Of a DNA stretch of 5,665 nucleotides, positions 1-5,665 are shown piece after piece. The position numbers were made by a program, and so were the translations under genes. The stretch is taken from NCBI GenBank assembly GCA_007131465.1, contig SLQN01000403.1:1-5665 (forward strand). Direction: 5' to 3'. Within the stretch, counting starts at the first letter, position 1; the number at the start of each line of letters is the position of its first letter. Under the pieces are notes generated by a model. That model was not told the origin of the DNA and ran no database searches. It saw only the letters and a list, made by a program, of their open reading frames with translations. This DNA comes from Paracoccaceae bacterium (lineage in GTDB: Bacteria; Pseudomonadota; Alphaproteobacteria; Rhodobacterales; Rhodobacteraceae).

Positions 1-93
1 GCGAGAGAACAGTTGGTCATGGACGAAATCCTTGGACGGAAAGAGTCCGTGTTCAGAATCCATCTCGCCGGTCGACACCACCCCCGAACTCAA
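1..93 (-). CDS. possible 5' end of an unknown gene, cut by the left window edge
   Basis: On the minus strand an open frame runs off the left edge. It can start at a TTG (93-91), 5 bases after a Shine-Dalgarno-like GAGGTG, or at an ATG (63-61) in the same frame. From the ATG the visible residues read MDSEHGLFPSKDFVHDQLFSR, with mostly G/C third positions. I do not recognise a family, and the fragment is too short to assign one. A plus-strand frame open from base 1 to a stop near 153 is a competing explanation, as the 3' end of a gene entering from the left. I prefer the minus strand because of the ribosome-binding-site-like sequence, but only weakly. Confidence 0.27.
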   Translation of the reverse strand, partial: MSSGVVSTGEMDSEHGLFPSKDFVHDQLFSR

Positions 94-347
94 CAAATCA
101 CCTCAGTGTCGTGTAGTGTGGGCTTGATCAAGACGGATACTCCAGAAGCTTGATTCTACACAGCTATCAAGAGTACACCAGCCACTTCCAAAGATTCGGG
201 TGACTAGGCCGGGATTAAACGTCCGCGCCGTGCCGCAATTCTGACGCAAAGTATTTGGTCGGAACAACCGGGGCACACCAAAGGCATGCTGCGGACCTTT
301 TGTAGCTGACGGCCAACGGTCACAGAACAATCCCCGGCATGCCGCTG
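94..347. other. intergenic stretch of lower GC, no gene recognised
   Basis: This segment is visibly less GC-rich than the genes to its right. Open frames in it are short and rich in Cys, Trp, His and Arg, as expected of non-coding sequence. It follows the 3' end of the histidine kinase gene. An imperfect inverted repeat lies at 111-161, and a weak hairpin (277-284 with 296-303, one mismatch, no T-run) lies about 45 bases past the kinase stop. Neither is convincing as a terminator. I see no tRNA-like cloverleaf and no insertion-sequence end. Confidence 0.6.
111..161. repeat. imperfect inverted repeat in the left intergenic stretch
   Basis: GTGTAG (111-116) can pair with CTACAC (156-161), and inside it ATCAAG (127-132) can pair with CTTGAT (149-154). 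The loop is 16 bases and there is a ten-base bulge on the left side. The inner left arm also belongs to a perfect palindrome, CTTGATCAAG (123-132). The structure could be an operator-like site or chance; no T-run follows, so it is not a standard terminator. Confidence 0.3.
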
Positions 348-2639
348 TCAGCCCGCGCCGGACGATGGTGCAGAAAGGGCGCGAGCAGCGTCCTCGCTGG
401 CGCTGTCGGCCCGGCGCGGTTCAAGCACTTTGGACAGGATCCGTTGCAAATCCGTGGCCTTGTAAGGTTTACCGAGCACGGCCTGAAAGCCCTGTTCAAG
501 ATAGGACGTGACCTGATCATGCATGACATTCGCCGTGGCCGCCACGGCAGGCGGGGGGGCACAGCGCAGTTTGCGCGACCGCTCATGGATCCGGGCAAGC
601 GCGTCGCAGCCGCCCAGAACCGGCATCGAGATGTCAAAGATCAGCACATCATACCGGTCGGGTTGCCACTTCTCCACGGCCTCGGCCCCGTTGCTGACAA
701 AATCGGCCGACACGCCCAGTTTACTGAGCATCGCGGCAAGAATGGCCGTGTTGGTACGGTTATCCTCCGCCACCAGAGCCCGAAGGGCGGGCGGCAGGCC
801 CGGAAGGGTCTGCAGGGGCGGCGCGGGCGCGTCGCGTACCAGTGGCGCGCGGGCAAGCGGCAGGGACAAATCCACCCGGCTGCCGTGATCAGGCTGGCTC
901 GAAATACTGATCGTCCCGCCCATCAGATCAACCAGATTTCGGACAATCGCAAGGCCAAGCCCCGATCCTCCGAAACGCCGGGTGACCGAGCTGTCCGCCT
1001 GCTCGAACTCCTCGAACACACGGGCGATCTGCTCGTGCGTCATCCCGACCCCGGTATCTTGCACGACAACCCGCACCCCCCCGCCCTCCGGGCAGGATGC
1101 CGTGATTGCGACCGCGCCGGAACTGGTGAACTTGACAGCATTGCCGATCAGATTTCCAAGCACCTGGCCCAGCCTGTCGCGATCACCCAGATGCGGCAGA
1201 TCCAGCCCCGGCCCCATGCGCAACGTCAGATCCAGCCCTTTGAGCTGCGCATTCGCGCCATGCAGCCTGGCCAGGCGTTGCAGAAGATCCGCAGGCACGA
1301 AGGGATGGTCGGACAAGGTCATCTTGCCGGCCTCGATCCGCGCCAGATCCAGGATGTCATTGATCACGGTCAGCAGCGCATTGCCGGACTCGCGGATCGT
1401 TGCCAGCATCTGGGCCTGCGCCGCATCCAGATCCGTATCCGCCAGCAGCTCGGCCATGCCAAGGATACCGTTCATCGGCGTGCGGATCTCGTGGCTCATA
1501 TTCGCGAGGAAGGCCGATTTCGCGCGGTTTGCGGCCTCGGCCCGGCGCAGTGCGTCGGTCAACTCGGTGATATCGATCCGAAGCCCCACCCGTCCGCCAT
1601 CCGCCGTAAACTTCTCGTAATAGCGCAGATGCAGCCCGGTGCTGGTGCTTTGCTGGTTCGCCCCGTCCGCGCGCCGGAACGCGTCAATCCGTTCGCGGAC
1701 CCAGTCTTCCTCGCGGCCGCGCGCCTCGACGATCAGTCCGTTGCGGGCCGCATATTCGGCCACATCGCGAAACGGCACACCCGGTGTCAGCACGGGCACG
1801 AGGTCTGGAAACATCTCCCGATAGCGGCTGTTGAGGGCGACAAGCCGTTCGTCGGGATCATACATCACGAACCCGTCCTGCAAGGCCTCAATCGCCGAGA
1901 GCATCTGCTGACGCAGCTTTTCCGTCCGCTCTTCCGAGGCCTTGAGTTGCAGGTTTCCCTGTAGCAGCTTGCGTTCCGCCTGTCGCTTGCGGTGCAACTG
2001 GACCGCAAGAACCCCCATCATCAGCGCAAAGACCGCGATCAGCAGATAGGTGATCAGGATCGCGTTGCGTTGCAGTCTGACCAGATTTTCGCGCGCTGCA
2101 TCGGCATCGGCATTGAAGAAATGCATGATGTCGAGCGCGATGCTGCGGACCTGTTCCGACAGGTCGCGCAGTTCGTCGCGCATGTCTGGCAAAGCACTGA
2201 CCAGCGCCGCATCAGGTCCGTCGATCACATCGACATAGTTTTCCAGAAACTGCCGGATCGGGTTGCGCGCTTGGGTTTGTTCTCCGGTTAGCGCGTCCAG
2301 CGCCTGAAGGATCGCGCCTGCGGACCACACCCGCTCGCGGCTGAACAGGATGTCGAAGCGCAACCGCAAGTCCGCAAGCGCTGTTTCGGACGGGTCGGCA
2401 ATCGCTTCTGCCACGGCAAGGCGCAGGCGCTGGACATCGACCTCGGCCTGGCTTGAGGACCAGTAGGCATTGTCGGCACCCGTGGAGCGCAGGTCGGTAA
2501 ACCTGCTGTCAATCTGCGCGGCCAGCCAGATCAGCCCGGCCACGCAAGTGACAAGGACGCCCGACATGACCATCCAGCCCGCGGGTCTTACGAGACGCGA
2601 CGTCGACAGGCTGGCGAGCGCGTTTGGATCAGCGTCCAT
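348..2639 (-). CDS. membrane-bound hybrid sensor histidine kinase with C-terminal receiver domain
   Basis: This 763-residue sensor kinase would autophosphorylate on His and pass the phosphate to its own receiver. Residues 22-42 and 192-213 are hydrophobic membrane segments flanking a helical, probably periplasmic sensor region of about 150 residues. A coiled-coil-like linker (215-245) leads to a PAS-like domain (about 248-358). The HisKA H-box is at 380-388 with phosphoacceptor His383. The ATPase domain has an N-box (Asn496, Asn500), G1 DTGVGM (528-533), F-box FEEFEQ (542-547) and G2 GGSGLGL (557-563). The receiver (about 620-740) has acidic Glu625/Asp626, phosphoacceptor Asp669, Thr702 and Lys724. 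All catalytic residues are present, so it should be active. The ATG at 2639 follows a GGGGA element by 5 bases and leaves a short cytoplasmic N-terminus before the first membrane segment. No HPt domain or separate response regulator is visible. The ligand and output are unknown. It is divergent from the exported molybdopterin-fold gene, a likely functional partner (inference). Confidence 0.95.
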   Translation of the reverse strand: MDADPNALASLSTSRLVRPAGWMVMSGVLVTCVAGLIWLAAQIDSRFTDLRSTGADNAYWSSSQAEVDVQRLRLAVAEAIADPSETALADLRLRFDILFSRERVWSAGAILQALDALTGEQTQARNPIRQFLENYVDVIDGPDAALVSALPDMRDELRDLSEQVRSIALDIMHFFNADADAARENLVRLQRNAILITYLLIAVFALMMGVLAVQLHRKRQAERKLLQGNLQLKASEERTEKLRQQMLSAIEALQDGFVMYDPDERLVALNSRYREMFPDLVPVLTPGVPFRDVAEYAARNGLIVEARGREEDWVRERIDAFRRADGANQQSTSTGLHLRYYEKFTADGGRVGLRIDITELTDALRRAEAANRAKSAFLANMSHEIRTPMNGILGMAELLADTDLDAAQAQMLATIRESGNALLTVINDILDLARIEAGKMTLSDHPFVPADLLQRLARLHGANAQLKGLDLTLRMGPGLDLPHLGDRDRLGQVLGNLIGNAVKFTSSGAVAITASCPEGGGVRVVVQDTGVGMTHEQIARVFEEFEQADSSVTRRFGGSGLGLAIVRNLVDLMGGTISISSQPDHGSRVDLSLPLARAPLVRDAPAPPLQTLPGLPPALRALVAEDNRTNTAILAAMLSKLGVSADFVSNGAEAVEKWQPDRYDVLIFDISMPVLGGCDALARIHERSRKLRCAPPPAVAATANVMHDQVTSYLEQGFQAVLGKPYKATDLQRILSKVLEPRRADSASEDAARALSAPSSGAG

Positions 2640-2835
2640 TGCCGTCCCCGCCGGAGATGCTGATCCCGCGCATAGACCTCTGCACCATCGCGACCTTGAC
2701 CCTGTGCCCCGGCCAGACCCGCGATATCAACGCCTGCAACTGTGTGCCCATCGCTATATCATCCCGTTCCAGCCTTGCCTCTTGGCCTGTCTTGCCTCTT
2801 GAGTTGCCGCTCATACGCACAAGCACCCGCGTCAT
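2629..2835 (-). CDS. doubtful small ORF overlapping the kinase start
   Basis: A 68-codon frame starts at an ATG (2835-2833) and ends at a TGA overlapping the first 11 bases of the kinase gene, an arrangement typical of translational coupling. A second in-frame ATG lies at 2814-2812. Roughly three quarters of codons end in G or C. Against it, neither ATG has a good Shine-Dalgarno sequence, the frame uses several AGG/AGA and ATA codons that the neighbouring genes seem to avoid, and the product is basic with no recognisable domain. It may instead be a GC-rich kinase leader with a chance open frame. Confidence 0.18.
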   Translation of the reverse strand: MTRVLVRMSGNSRGKTGQEARLERDDIAMGTQLQALISRVWPGHRVKVAMVQRSMRGISISGGDGNGR

Positions 2836-3076
2836 GTGGGATGCTAGCAGCAGCCACGTTAAAATTCTCTGATTTTTCGGAACTAAAGCCCGGTTCAGCG
2901 CAACTTGCCGGTCAATGCTACAGGTGATGACGATTTCAGCCCGGCACCCGCTGCGAACTGGACACATGTTAATTGAATATAAAGTGATCCAGTGCAATCG
3001 TCACCCTGTCCGAGTACGAAACGAATCGAATTTTCAATTGGGGGTCACTCGTCAGCCGCCAGATATGGGAGAACGA
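2640..3076. promoter_or_regulatory. divergent intergenic region between kinase and molybdopterin-fold gene
   Basis: This 437-base gap must hold the promoters of both divergent genes, unless the kinase is read from a longer transcript. The part near the kinase is GC-rich; roughly 2855-3060 is AT-richer and contains TTAATTGAATATAAAG (2969-2984). I could not find a convincing -35/-10 pair in either direction: TGGACA and TATAAA near 2960-2982 are only 13 bases apart. Candidate operator elements are AATTGAA (2971-2977), inverted as TTCAATT (3033-3039), and three CGAA units at five-base steps (3017-3031). The assignment as a control region rests on position, not on a recognised site. Confidence 0.5.
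3067..3071 (+). promoter_or_regulatory. ribosome binding site deciding the start at 3077
   Basis: GGGAG lies 5 bases before the ATG at 3077. The upstream in-frame ATGs at 3065 and 2915 lack such a site, and starting there would put non-hydrophobic residues in front of the signal peptide. This favours the 3077 start. Confidence 0.65.
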
Positions 3077-3562
3077 ATGCGGTTTCTTCGCATCATCCAG
3101 AAACTCCTGCGCATGTTGGTCTGCGCGGCCCTTGGGACAGTCCCGGCGACGGCAATGGCCATGGACCTTGTCGTGAAGGATCTTGTTGCCGGAACCGAGA
3201 AATCCTACTCCGAACAGGAATTGCGCGACATCAAAACCGTCCGCCTGTCCACGACGACCCCCTGGACCGAAGGGGTGCAGGAGTTTGTGGGAACGCCCAT
3301 GGCAGATATCTTCGGCGTCGGTAACGGCGCGTCTCTGATCCGCCTGACTGCGCTCAATGATTACGTTGCGACGATGCCGGCAGACTTCGTGACCGACGAC
3401 TATCCGATAATCGCCTATGAACGTAACGACATGCCGATGTCCGTGCGCGACAAGGGGCCTTACTGGCTGATCCTGCCCTTTGATCGCGATGACGCCTTTA
3501 TGACAGAAAGCATGATGTCGCGCAGTGTCTGGCAACTCGTCCAGATCGAGATCTTGCCCTGA
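3077..3562 (+). CDS. exported small protein with a sulfite-oxidase-type molybdopterin-binding fold, apparently cysteine-free
   Basis: The product has 161 residues. A basic N-terminus (MRFLRIIQK), a hydrophobic core and an Ala-Met-Ala site predict signal peptidase cleavage after residue 28, so the mature form of about 133 residues should be periplasmic. There is no twin-arginine motif and no proper lipobox around Cys16. The mature part resembles the oxidoreductase molybdopterin-binding (Oxidored_molyb) fold: TTPWTEGVQEFVGTPMADIF (60-79) matches the family's 'G-x-PL-x-D-LL' region, and DYVATMPADF plus a following IIAYERNDMPMS and GPYWLILPFD (about 95-136) match the conserved C-terminal half. 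In true enzymes of this family a cysteine ligates molybdenum; here the only cysteine is in the signal peptide. It therefore probably does not act as a standard molybdoenzyme and may bind a ligand or pterin for signalling. Its divergent neighbour is a sensor kinase. Fold assignment is fairly firm; role is inferred. Confidence 0.85.
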   Translation: MRFLRIIQKLLRMLVCAALGTVPATAMAMDLVVKDLVAGTEKSYSEQELRDIKTVRLSTTTPWTEGVQEFVGTPMADIFGVGNGASLIRLTALNDYVATMPADFVTDDYPIIAYERNDMPMSVRDKGPYWLILPFDRDDAFMTESMMSRSVWQLVQIEILP

Positions 3563-3563
3563 C

Positions 3564-3601
3564 GTGTTTTGCTAACACACAGCGTCGCTGTCCAGACGCT
3601 G
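3564..3601 (+). terminator. candidate terminator hairpins after the molybdopterin-fold gene
   Basis: Immediately after the stop, GTGTT (3564-3568) can pair with AACAC (3574-3578), and then CAGCGTC (3580-3586) pairs perfectly with GACGCTG (3595-3601) around an 8-base loop. No T-run follows, so this is not a textbook Rho-independent terminator. It may stabilise the transcript end or assist termination. Confidence 0.35.
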
Positions 3602-3752
3602 AACCTGAGGCTTGACATATCGGTGGCTGGACACCCCGGCAAGGGCCTGCGCGGGCCTGCACCCCATCGCGGGCCATGGGCGCGCGGCAAGTGCGGGCAG
3701 GCAAGACGTTCGGTGGGTGCGACAACTCCAGCGCAGGCGACGGATTCAACCT

Positions 3753-3784
3753 GGGAAGAAAGCTGGCTGGGAAGAAGGCTGGCC
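3753..3784. repeat. 16-base tandem duplication
   Basis: GGGAAGAAAGCTGGCT (3753-3768) is followed without a gap by GGGAAGAAGGCTGGCC (3769-3784); the two copies differ at two positions. It looks like a local tandem duplication in non-coding DNA. The right copy supplies one arm of the hairpin at 3778-3801. Confidence 0.6.
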
Positions 3785-3801
3785 TAGCGGCCAAGGCCAG
3801 C
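3778..3801 (-). terminator. candidate terminator hairpin for the meh-mct operon
   Basis: GCTGGCC (3778-3784) pairs perfectly with GGCCAGC (3795-3801) around a 10-base loop. On the minus strand the stem is followed by CTTCTTCCC, a pyrimidine run rather than a true T-run. It lies just over 100 bases downstream of the CoA transferase stop, so it could end the operon transcript. The evidence is weak. Confidence 0.28.
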
Positions 3802-3907
3802 GCAGGCCTTGTCGCCTTGTCCCGAGGAACGGTTTCGCGACTTGCAGTGCGACCCGCCACCTCTTGCGCATGCCGCAGATCATACCCCGGCGCGTCGCTG
3901 GCACCCT

Positions 3908-5152
3908 TCATTCGGCCGCGCTGTAGAAGATTCCATCGCGTCGCGGACCCGTCACGATACCCGTATCGAACAACATTGCGATCTCGCGGTCCGACAGCCC
4001 GGCCACATCGGCCAGAACCTCCTCCGTGTCCGCGCCCAGCGCGGGTGCGGGCGCGGGCGCGTTGCGCGCAATCGCCGAGAAATCCAGTGGCGAGGCCGGG
4101 GTCGGATAGCTGCCGATCCCCGGCTGCTCGAGCATGTGGAACAGCGGGTTCTCGGGGGACAGGTCGGGGTCTTCCCGGACGGCCTGCGCGAAGCTTCGGA
4201 ATTGCGACCATGTGACCCCGCTGCGGTCGAACTCGGCGGCAAAATCCGCCACTGCATGGCGCGCGAAAAACGGCGCCAGCACCTGCGTGATCGCAGCGCG
4301 ATGCTCAAACCGCGCGCCTTCCGCACCAAGATCCACGCCCAGACGGGCGGCCAGCGCGGCCATCGCCTCTTGTGTGCCCGTAGCCTTTACCAGCCCGCGC
4401 CATTGCCGGTCGGTCAGGCCGATGACCATCACACGCCGGCCATCGGCGCAGATGAAATCCTGCCCATAGCCGCCATAGAGCGCATTGCCGTATTTGGGCC
4501 GGTCCGTGCCAGTGACAGCGACTTCCCCGATAATCCCCAGATTGCCCAGCATCGCGCTCGCAACATCCTTGAGCGAAAAGAGCACCTCCTGCCCCTGCCC
4601 GGTGCGCAACCGGTGACGTTCGGCGGCCAGAAGCGCGGTCACGGCCATGTTGCCCGCAATGCAGTCCCAGGCGGGCAGCACATGGGCGACGGGTTCGGTC
4701 GAGCCTTCGGGCCCGGTGGCAGCGGGAAAGCCCAAGCTGGGGTTGACGGAGTAATCCACCGCTGCGCGGCCATGCCGGTCACCCAGCAGGGCCACCATGA
4801 TCAGGTCATCGCGATGGCGCGACAGGGTTTCGTGGTCCATCCAGCCGCGCACGCGCAGATTGGTCAGGAACAGTCCCGCATCCTCGCCCGGCGCGGTGAT
4901 GATCCGGGTGATCAATTCACGCCCCTGGGGGGATTTCATATCCACGGCGACGGATTTCTTGCCTTTGTTCAGCCCGGCCCAGAACAGGCTCTTGCCGTCT
5001 TGCGTCACGGGCCAGCGCTGGGCGTCCAGCCCGCCTTCGATCCGGTCGAACCGGATCACCTCTGCACCCATCTGCGCCAGTGTCATGCCCGCCAGCGGGA
5101 TCGCTACGAAAGCGGACCCTTCAACCACGCGCATGCCCTTGAGAATTCCCAT
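3908..5152 (-). CDS. mct: class III CoA-transferase family protein, probable mesaconyl-CoA C1-C4 CoA transferase (2-methylfumaryl-CoA isomerase)
   Basis: This 414-residue cytoplasmic enzyme belongs to the CaiB/BaiF family and has a usual length for it. The N-terminus (GMRVVEGSAF, then GMTLAQMGAEVIRFD at 22-36, RWPVT at 46-50, FWAGLNKGKKSV at 57-68) is close to what I recall of Chloroflexus Mct, which moves CoA within mesaconyl-CoA from the C1 to the C4 carboxyl. The probable catalytic aspartate that forms the acyl-anhydride is Asp163 in HVLPAWD, followed by the family's 'AAERHRLRTGQGQ' segment. I chose the ATG at 5152: it lies 4 bases after the upstream stop and 7 bases after GGGAAGGG, and matches the start of Mct; a TTG at 5173 would add seven residues and overlap the upstream gene. 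Pairing with a Meh-like hydratase supports the call. The related succinyl-CoA:itaconate CoA transferase is the main alternative. Family is certain; exact substrate is not. Confidence 0.85.
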   Translation of the reverse strand: MGILKGMRVVEGSAFVAIPLAGMTLAQMGAEVIRFDRIEGGLDAQRWPVTQDGKSLFWAGLNKGKKSVAVDMKSPQGRELITRIITAPGEDAGLFLTNLRVRGWMDHETLSRHRDDLIMVALLGDRHGRAAVDYSVNPSLGFPAATGPEGSTEPVAHVLPAWDCIAGNMAVTALLAAERHRLRTGQGQEVLFSLKDVASAMLGNLGIIGEVAVTGTDRPKYGNALYGGYGQDFICADGRRVMVIGLTDRQWRGLVKATGTQEAMAALAARLGVDLGAEGARFEHRAAITQVLAPFFARHAVADFAAEFDRSGVTWSQFRSFAQAVREDPDLSPENPLFHMLEQPGIGSYPTPASPLDFSAIARNAPAPAPALGADTEEVLADVAGLSDREIAMLFDTGIVTGPRRDGIFYSAAE

Positions 5153-5156
5153 CGCC

Positions 5157-5665
5157 TTACCCTTCCCATTCAAACCGGGCCTGAAGCCCCTGATGGCCCG
5201 CCTCGGCCACTGTGCAAAGCGTCAACGCTGCCGCGCCATCGGCCTCGGCCTGCAAGTGCAGAGCCCCGTCAAACATCGGATGCACGCCCCGGAAACTGAA
5301 GCGCGTGGGCGTGGCGCCAGTGTGGCGCATCGCCGCCTCCATCAGCAGCGTCGCCTGCATCGGCCCGTGCACTACCAGACCGGGATAGCGTTCCGCCCCG
5401 GTCGCATAGTCGCGGTCGTAATGGATGCGATGCGCGTTATAAGTCGCGGCCGAATAGCGAAACAACCGCACCGGGCCGACCTCGACCCGCTCCGAGAAGA
5501 GCGGCGCGGCGGGTGCGGGGATGGTGCGGGGCGCGCGAAAACGCTCGGGGATCGGCAGATAGACGATATCCTGTTCCTCGCGGATCTGCGCGCCGCCCTC
5601 TCCGCGCAGGTCATGGCCCACGCGCACAAAGGCCATGTCGCCGGTATGGCCGGTCTTGAATTCCA
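5157..5665 (-). CDS. meh: MaoC/HTD2-type hydratase, probable mesaconyl-C4-CoA hydratase; N-terminal part beyond the window
   Basis: The frame is open to the right edge, so 168 C-terminal residues are visible. The internal ATG at 5636 is unlikely to be the start, because the upstream codons read EFKTGHTGD in a continuous coding style. Relatives are usually about 270-290 residues with two hotdog domains, so roughly the last 60% is present. The visible region includes the end of the first domain (FVRVGHDLRGEGG, EEQDIVYLP) and the second hotdog with the hydratase motif YNAHRIHYDRDYA, whose Asn, His and Asp are in the expected arrangement, then YPGLVVHGPMQATLL. It would hydrate mesaconyl-C4-CoA to citramalyl-CoA. 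Its TAA (5159-5157) is 4 bases before the CoA transferase ATG, indicating one operon with coupled translation. Alternatives are itaconyl-CoA hydratase or another FAS1-like dehydratase. Family assignment is strong; substrate rests on the neighbour. Confidence 0.82.
   Translation of the reverse strand, partial: EFKTGHTGDMAFVRVGHDLRGEGGAQIREEQDIVYLPIPERFRAPRTIPAPAAPLFSERVEVGPVRLFRYSAATYNAHRIHYDRDYATGAERYPGLVVHGPMQATLLMEAAMRHTGATPTRFSFRGVHPMFDGALHLQAEADGAAALTLCTVAEAGHQGLQARFEWEG

Larger units (their letters stand above)
3563..3907. other. intergenic region between convergent gene ends
   Basis: The 345-base gap lies between the 3' ends of the molybdopterin-fold gene and the CoA transferase gene. 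It is GC-rich and is crossed by several open frames, all with Arg/Ala/Pro/Gly-rich composition, no recognisable motif and no conserved start context; I call none of them. It contains candidate terminator hairpins at 3564-3601 and 3778-3801 and a 16-base tandem repeat at 3753-3784. Confidence 0.6.

Noticed and set aside
277..303. Hairpin as terminator of the histidine kinase gene
   Set aside because: The 8-base stem has a mismatch, the loop is 11 bases, and no T-run follows on the minus strand.
103..330. Minus-strand frame of 75 codons in the left intergenic stretch
   Set aside because: No ribosome binding site, unusual composition with many Cys, Trp and His residues, and no family resemblance.
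339..1964. Plus-strand open frame of 541 codons
   Set aside because: It lies wholly opposite the histidine kinase, whose catalytic motifs are all intact. The translation is His/Arg/Gln-rich with no domain, typical of the antisense frame of a GC-rich gene.
2915..3076. Upstream start for the molybdopterin-fold gene, adding 54 residues
   Set aside because: The extra residues are not protein-like and would precede the signal peptide. The ATG at 3077 has a good ribosome binding site at 3067-3071.
2969..3535. Minus-strand frame of 188 codons opposite the molybdopterin-fold gene
   Set aside because: It is antisense to a gene with a clear signal peptide and family similarity, and its translation is rich in His and Arg without motifs.
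3498..4211. Minus-strand frame of 237 codons spanning the convergent gap
   Set aside because: It overlaps the 3' ends of both well-supported genes and is Arg/Ala/Pro-rich without any recognisable domain.
3809..5299. Plus-strand open frame of 496 codons
   Set aside because: It is antisense to the CoA transferase and part of the hydratase, has no recognisable motif, and reflects GC-rich third positions on the other strand.

Overview
The window is high-GC DNA (roughly 60-65% G+C in the genes) and looks like an alphaproteobacterial chromosome, most likely a Rhodobacterales/Roseobacter-type organism. That placement is inferred from codon bias, protein style and gene content; no rRNA or other phylogenetic marker is present. 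There are four well-supported genes in two modules, and one doubtful gene fragment at the left edge.

Left module (about 348-3562). A large membrane hybrid sensor histidine kinase lies on the minus strand (348-2639). It has two membrane segments, a periplasmic sensor region, a PAS-like domain, HisKA, HATPase and a C-terminal receiver. Across a 437-base intergenic region, a small exported protein lies on the plus strand (3077-3562). It has the sulfite-oxidase-type molybdopterin-binding fold, but its mature part contains no cysteine, so it lacks the residue that normally ligates molybdenum. The divergent pairing suggests that the periplasmic protein is a ligand-binding or accessory partner for the kinase; this is inference.

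Right module (3908-5665, minus strand). A MaoC/HTD2-type hydratase, cut by the right window edge, is followed after 4 bases by a CaiB/BaiF (class III) CoA-transferase-family gene. The pair closely resembles mesaconyl-C4-CoA hydratase (Meh) and mesaconyl-CoA C1-C4 CoA transferase (Mct) of the Chloroflexus 3-hydroxypropionate bi-cycle. Together they would turn mesaconyl-C1-CoA into mesaconyl-C4-CoA and then citramalyl-CoA, which a lyase outside the window could split to acetyl-CoA and pyruvate. In a Rhodobacterales host this could branch from the ethylmalonyl-CoA pathway or serve C5-dicarboxylate (mesaconate/itaconate) use.

Gaps. Bases 94-347 are less GC-rich and hold only a weak inverted repeat. 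Bases 2640-3076 form the divergent control region, with an AT-richer stretch near the plus-strand gene. Bases 3563-3907 separate the convergent 3' ends and hold hairpins and a 16-base tandem repeat. I saw no tRNA, rRNA, CRISPR array, transposase or clear insertion-sequence end. The long plus-strand open frames opposite the kinase and the CoA transferase are GC-bias shadows.
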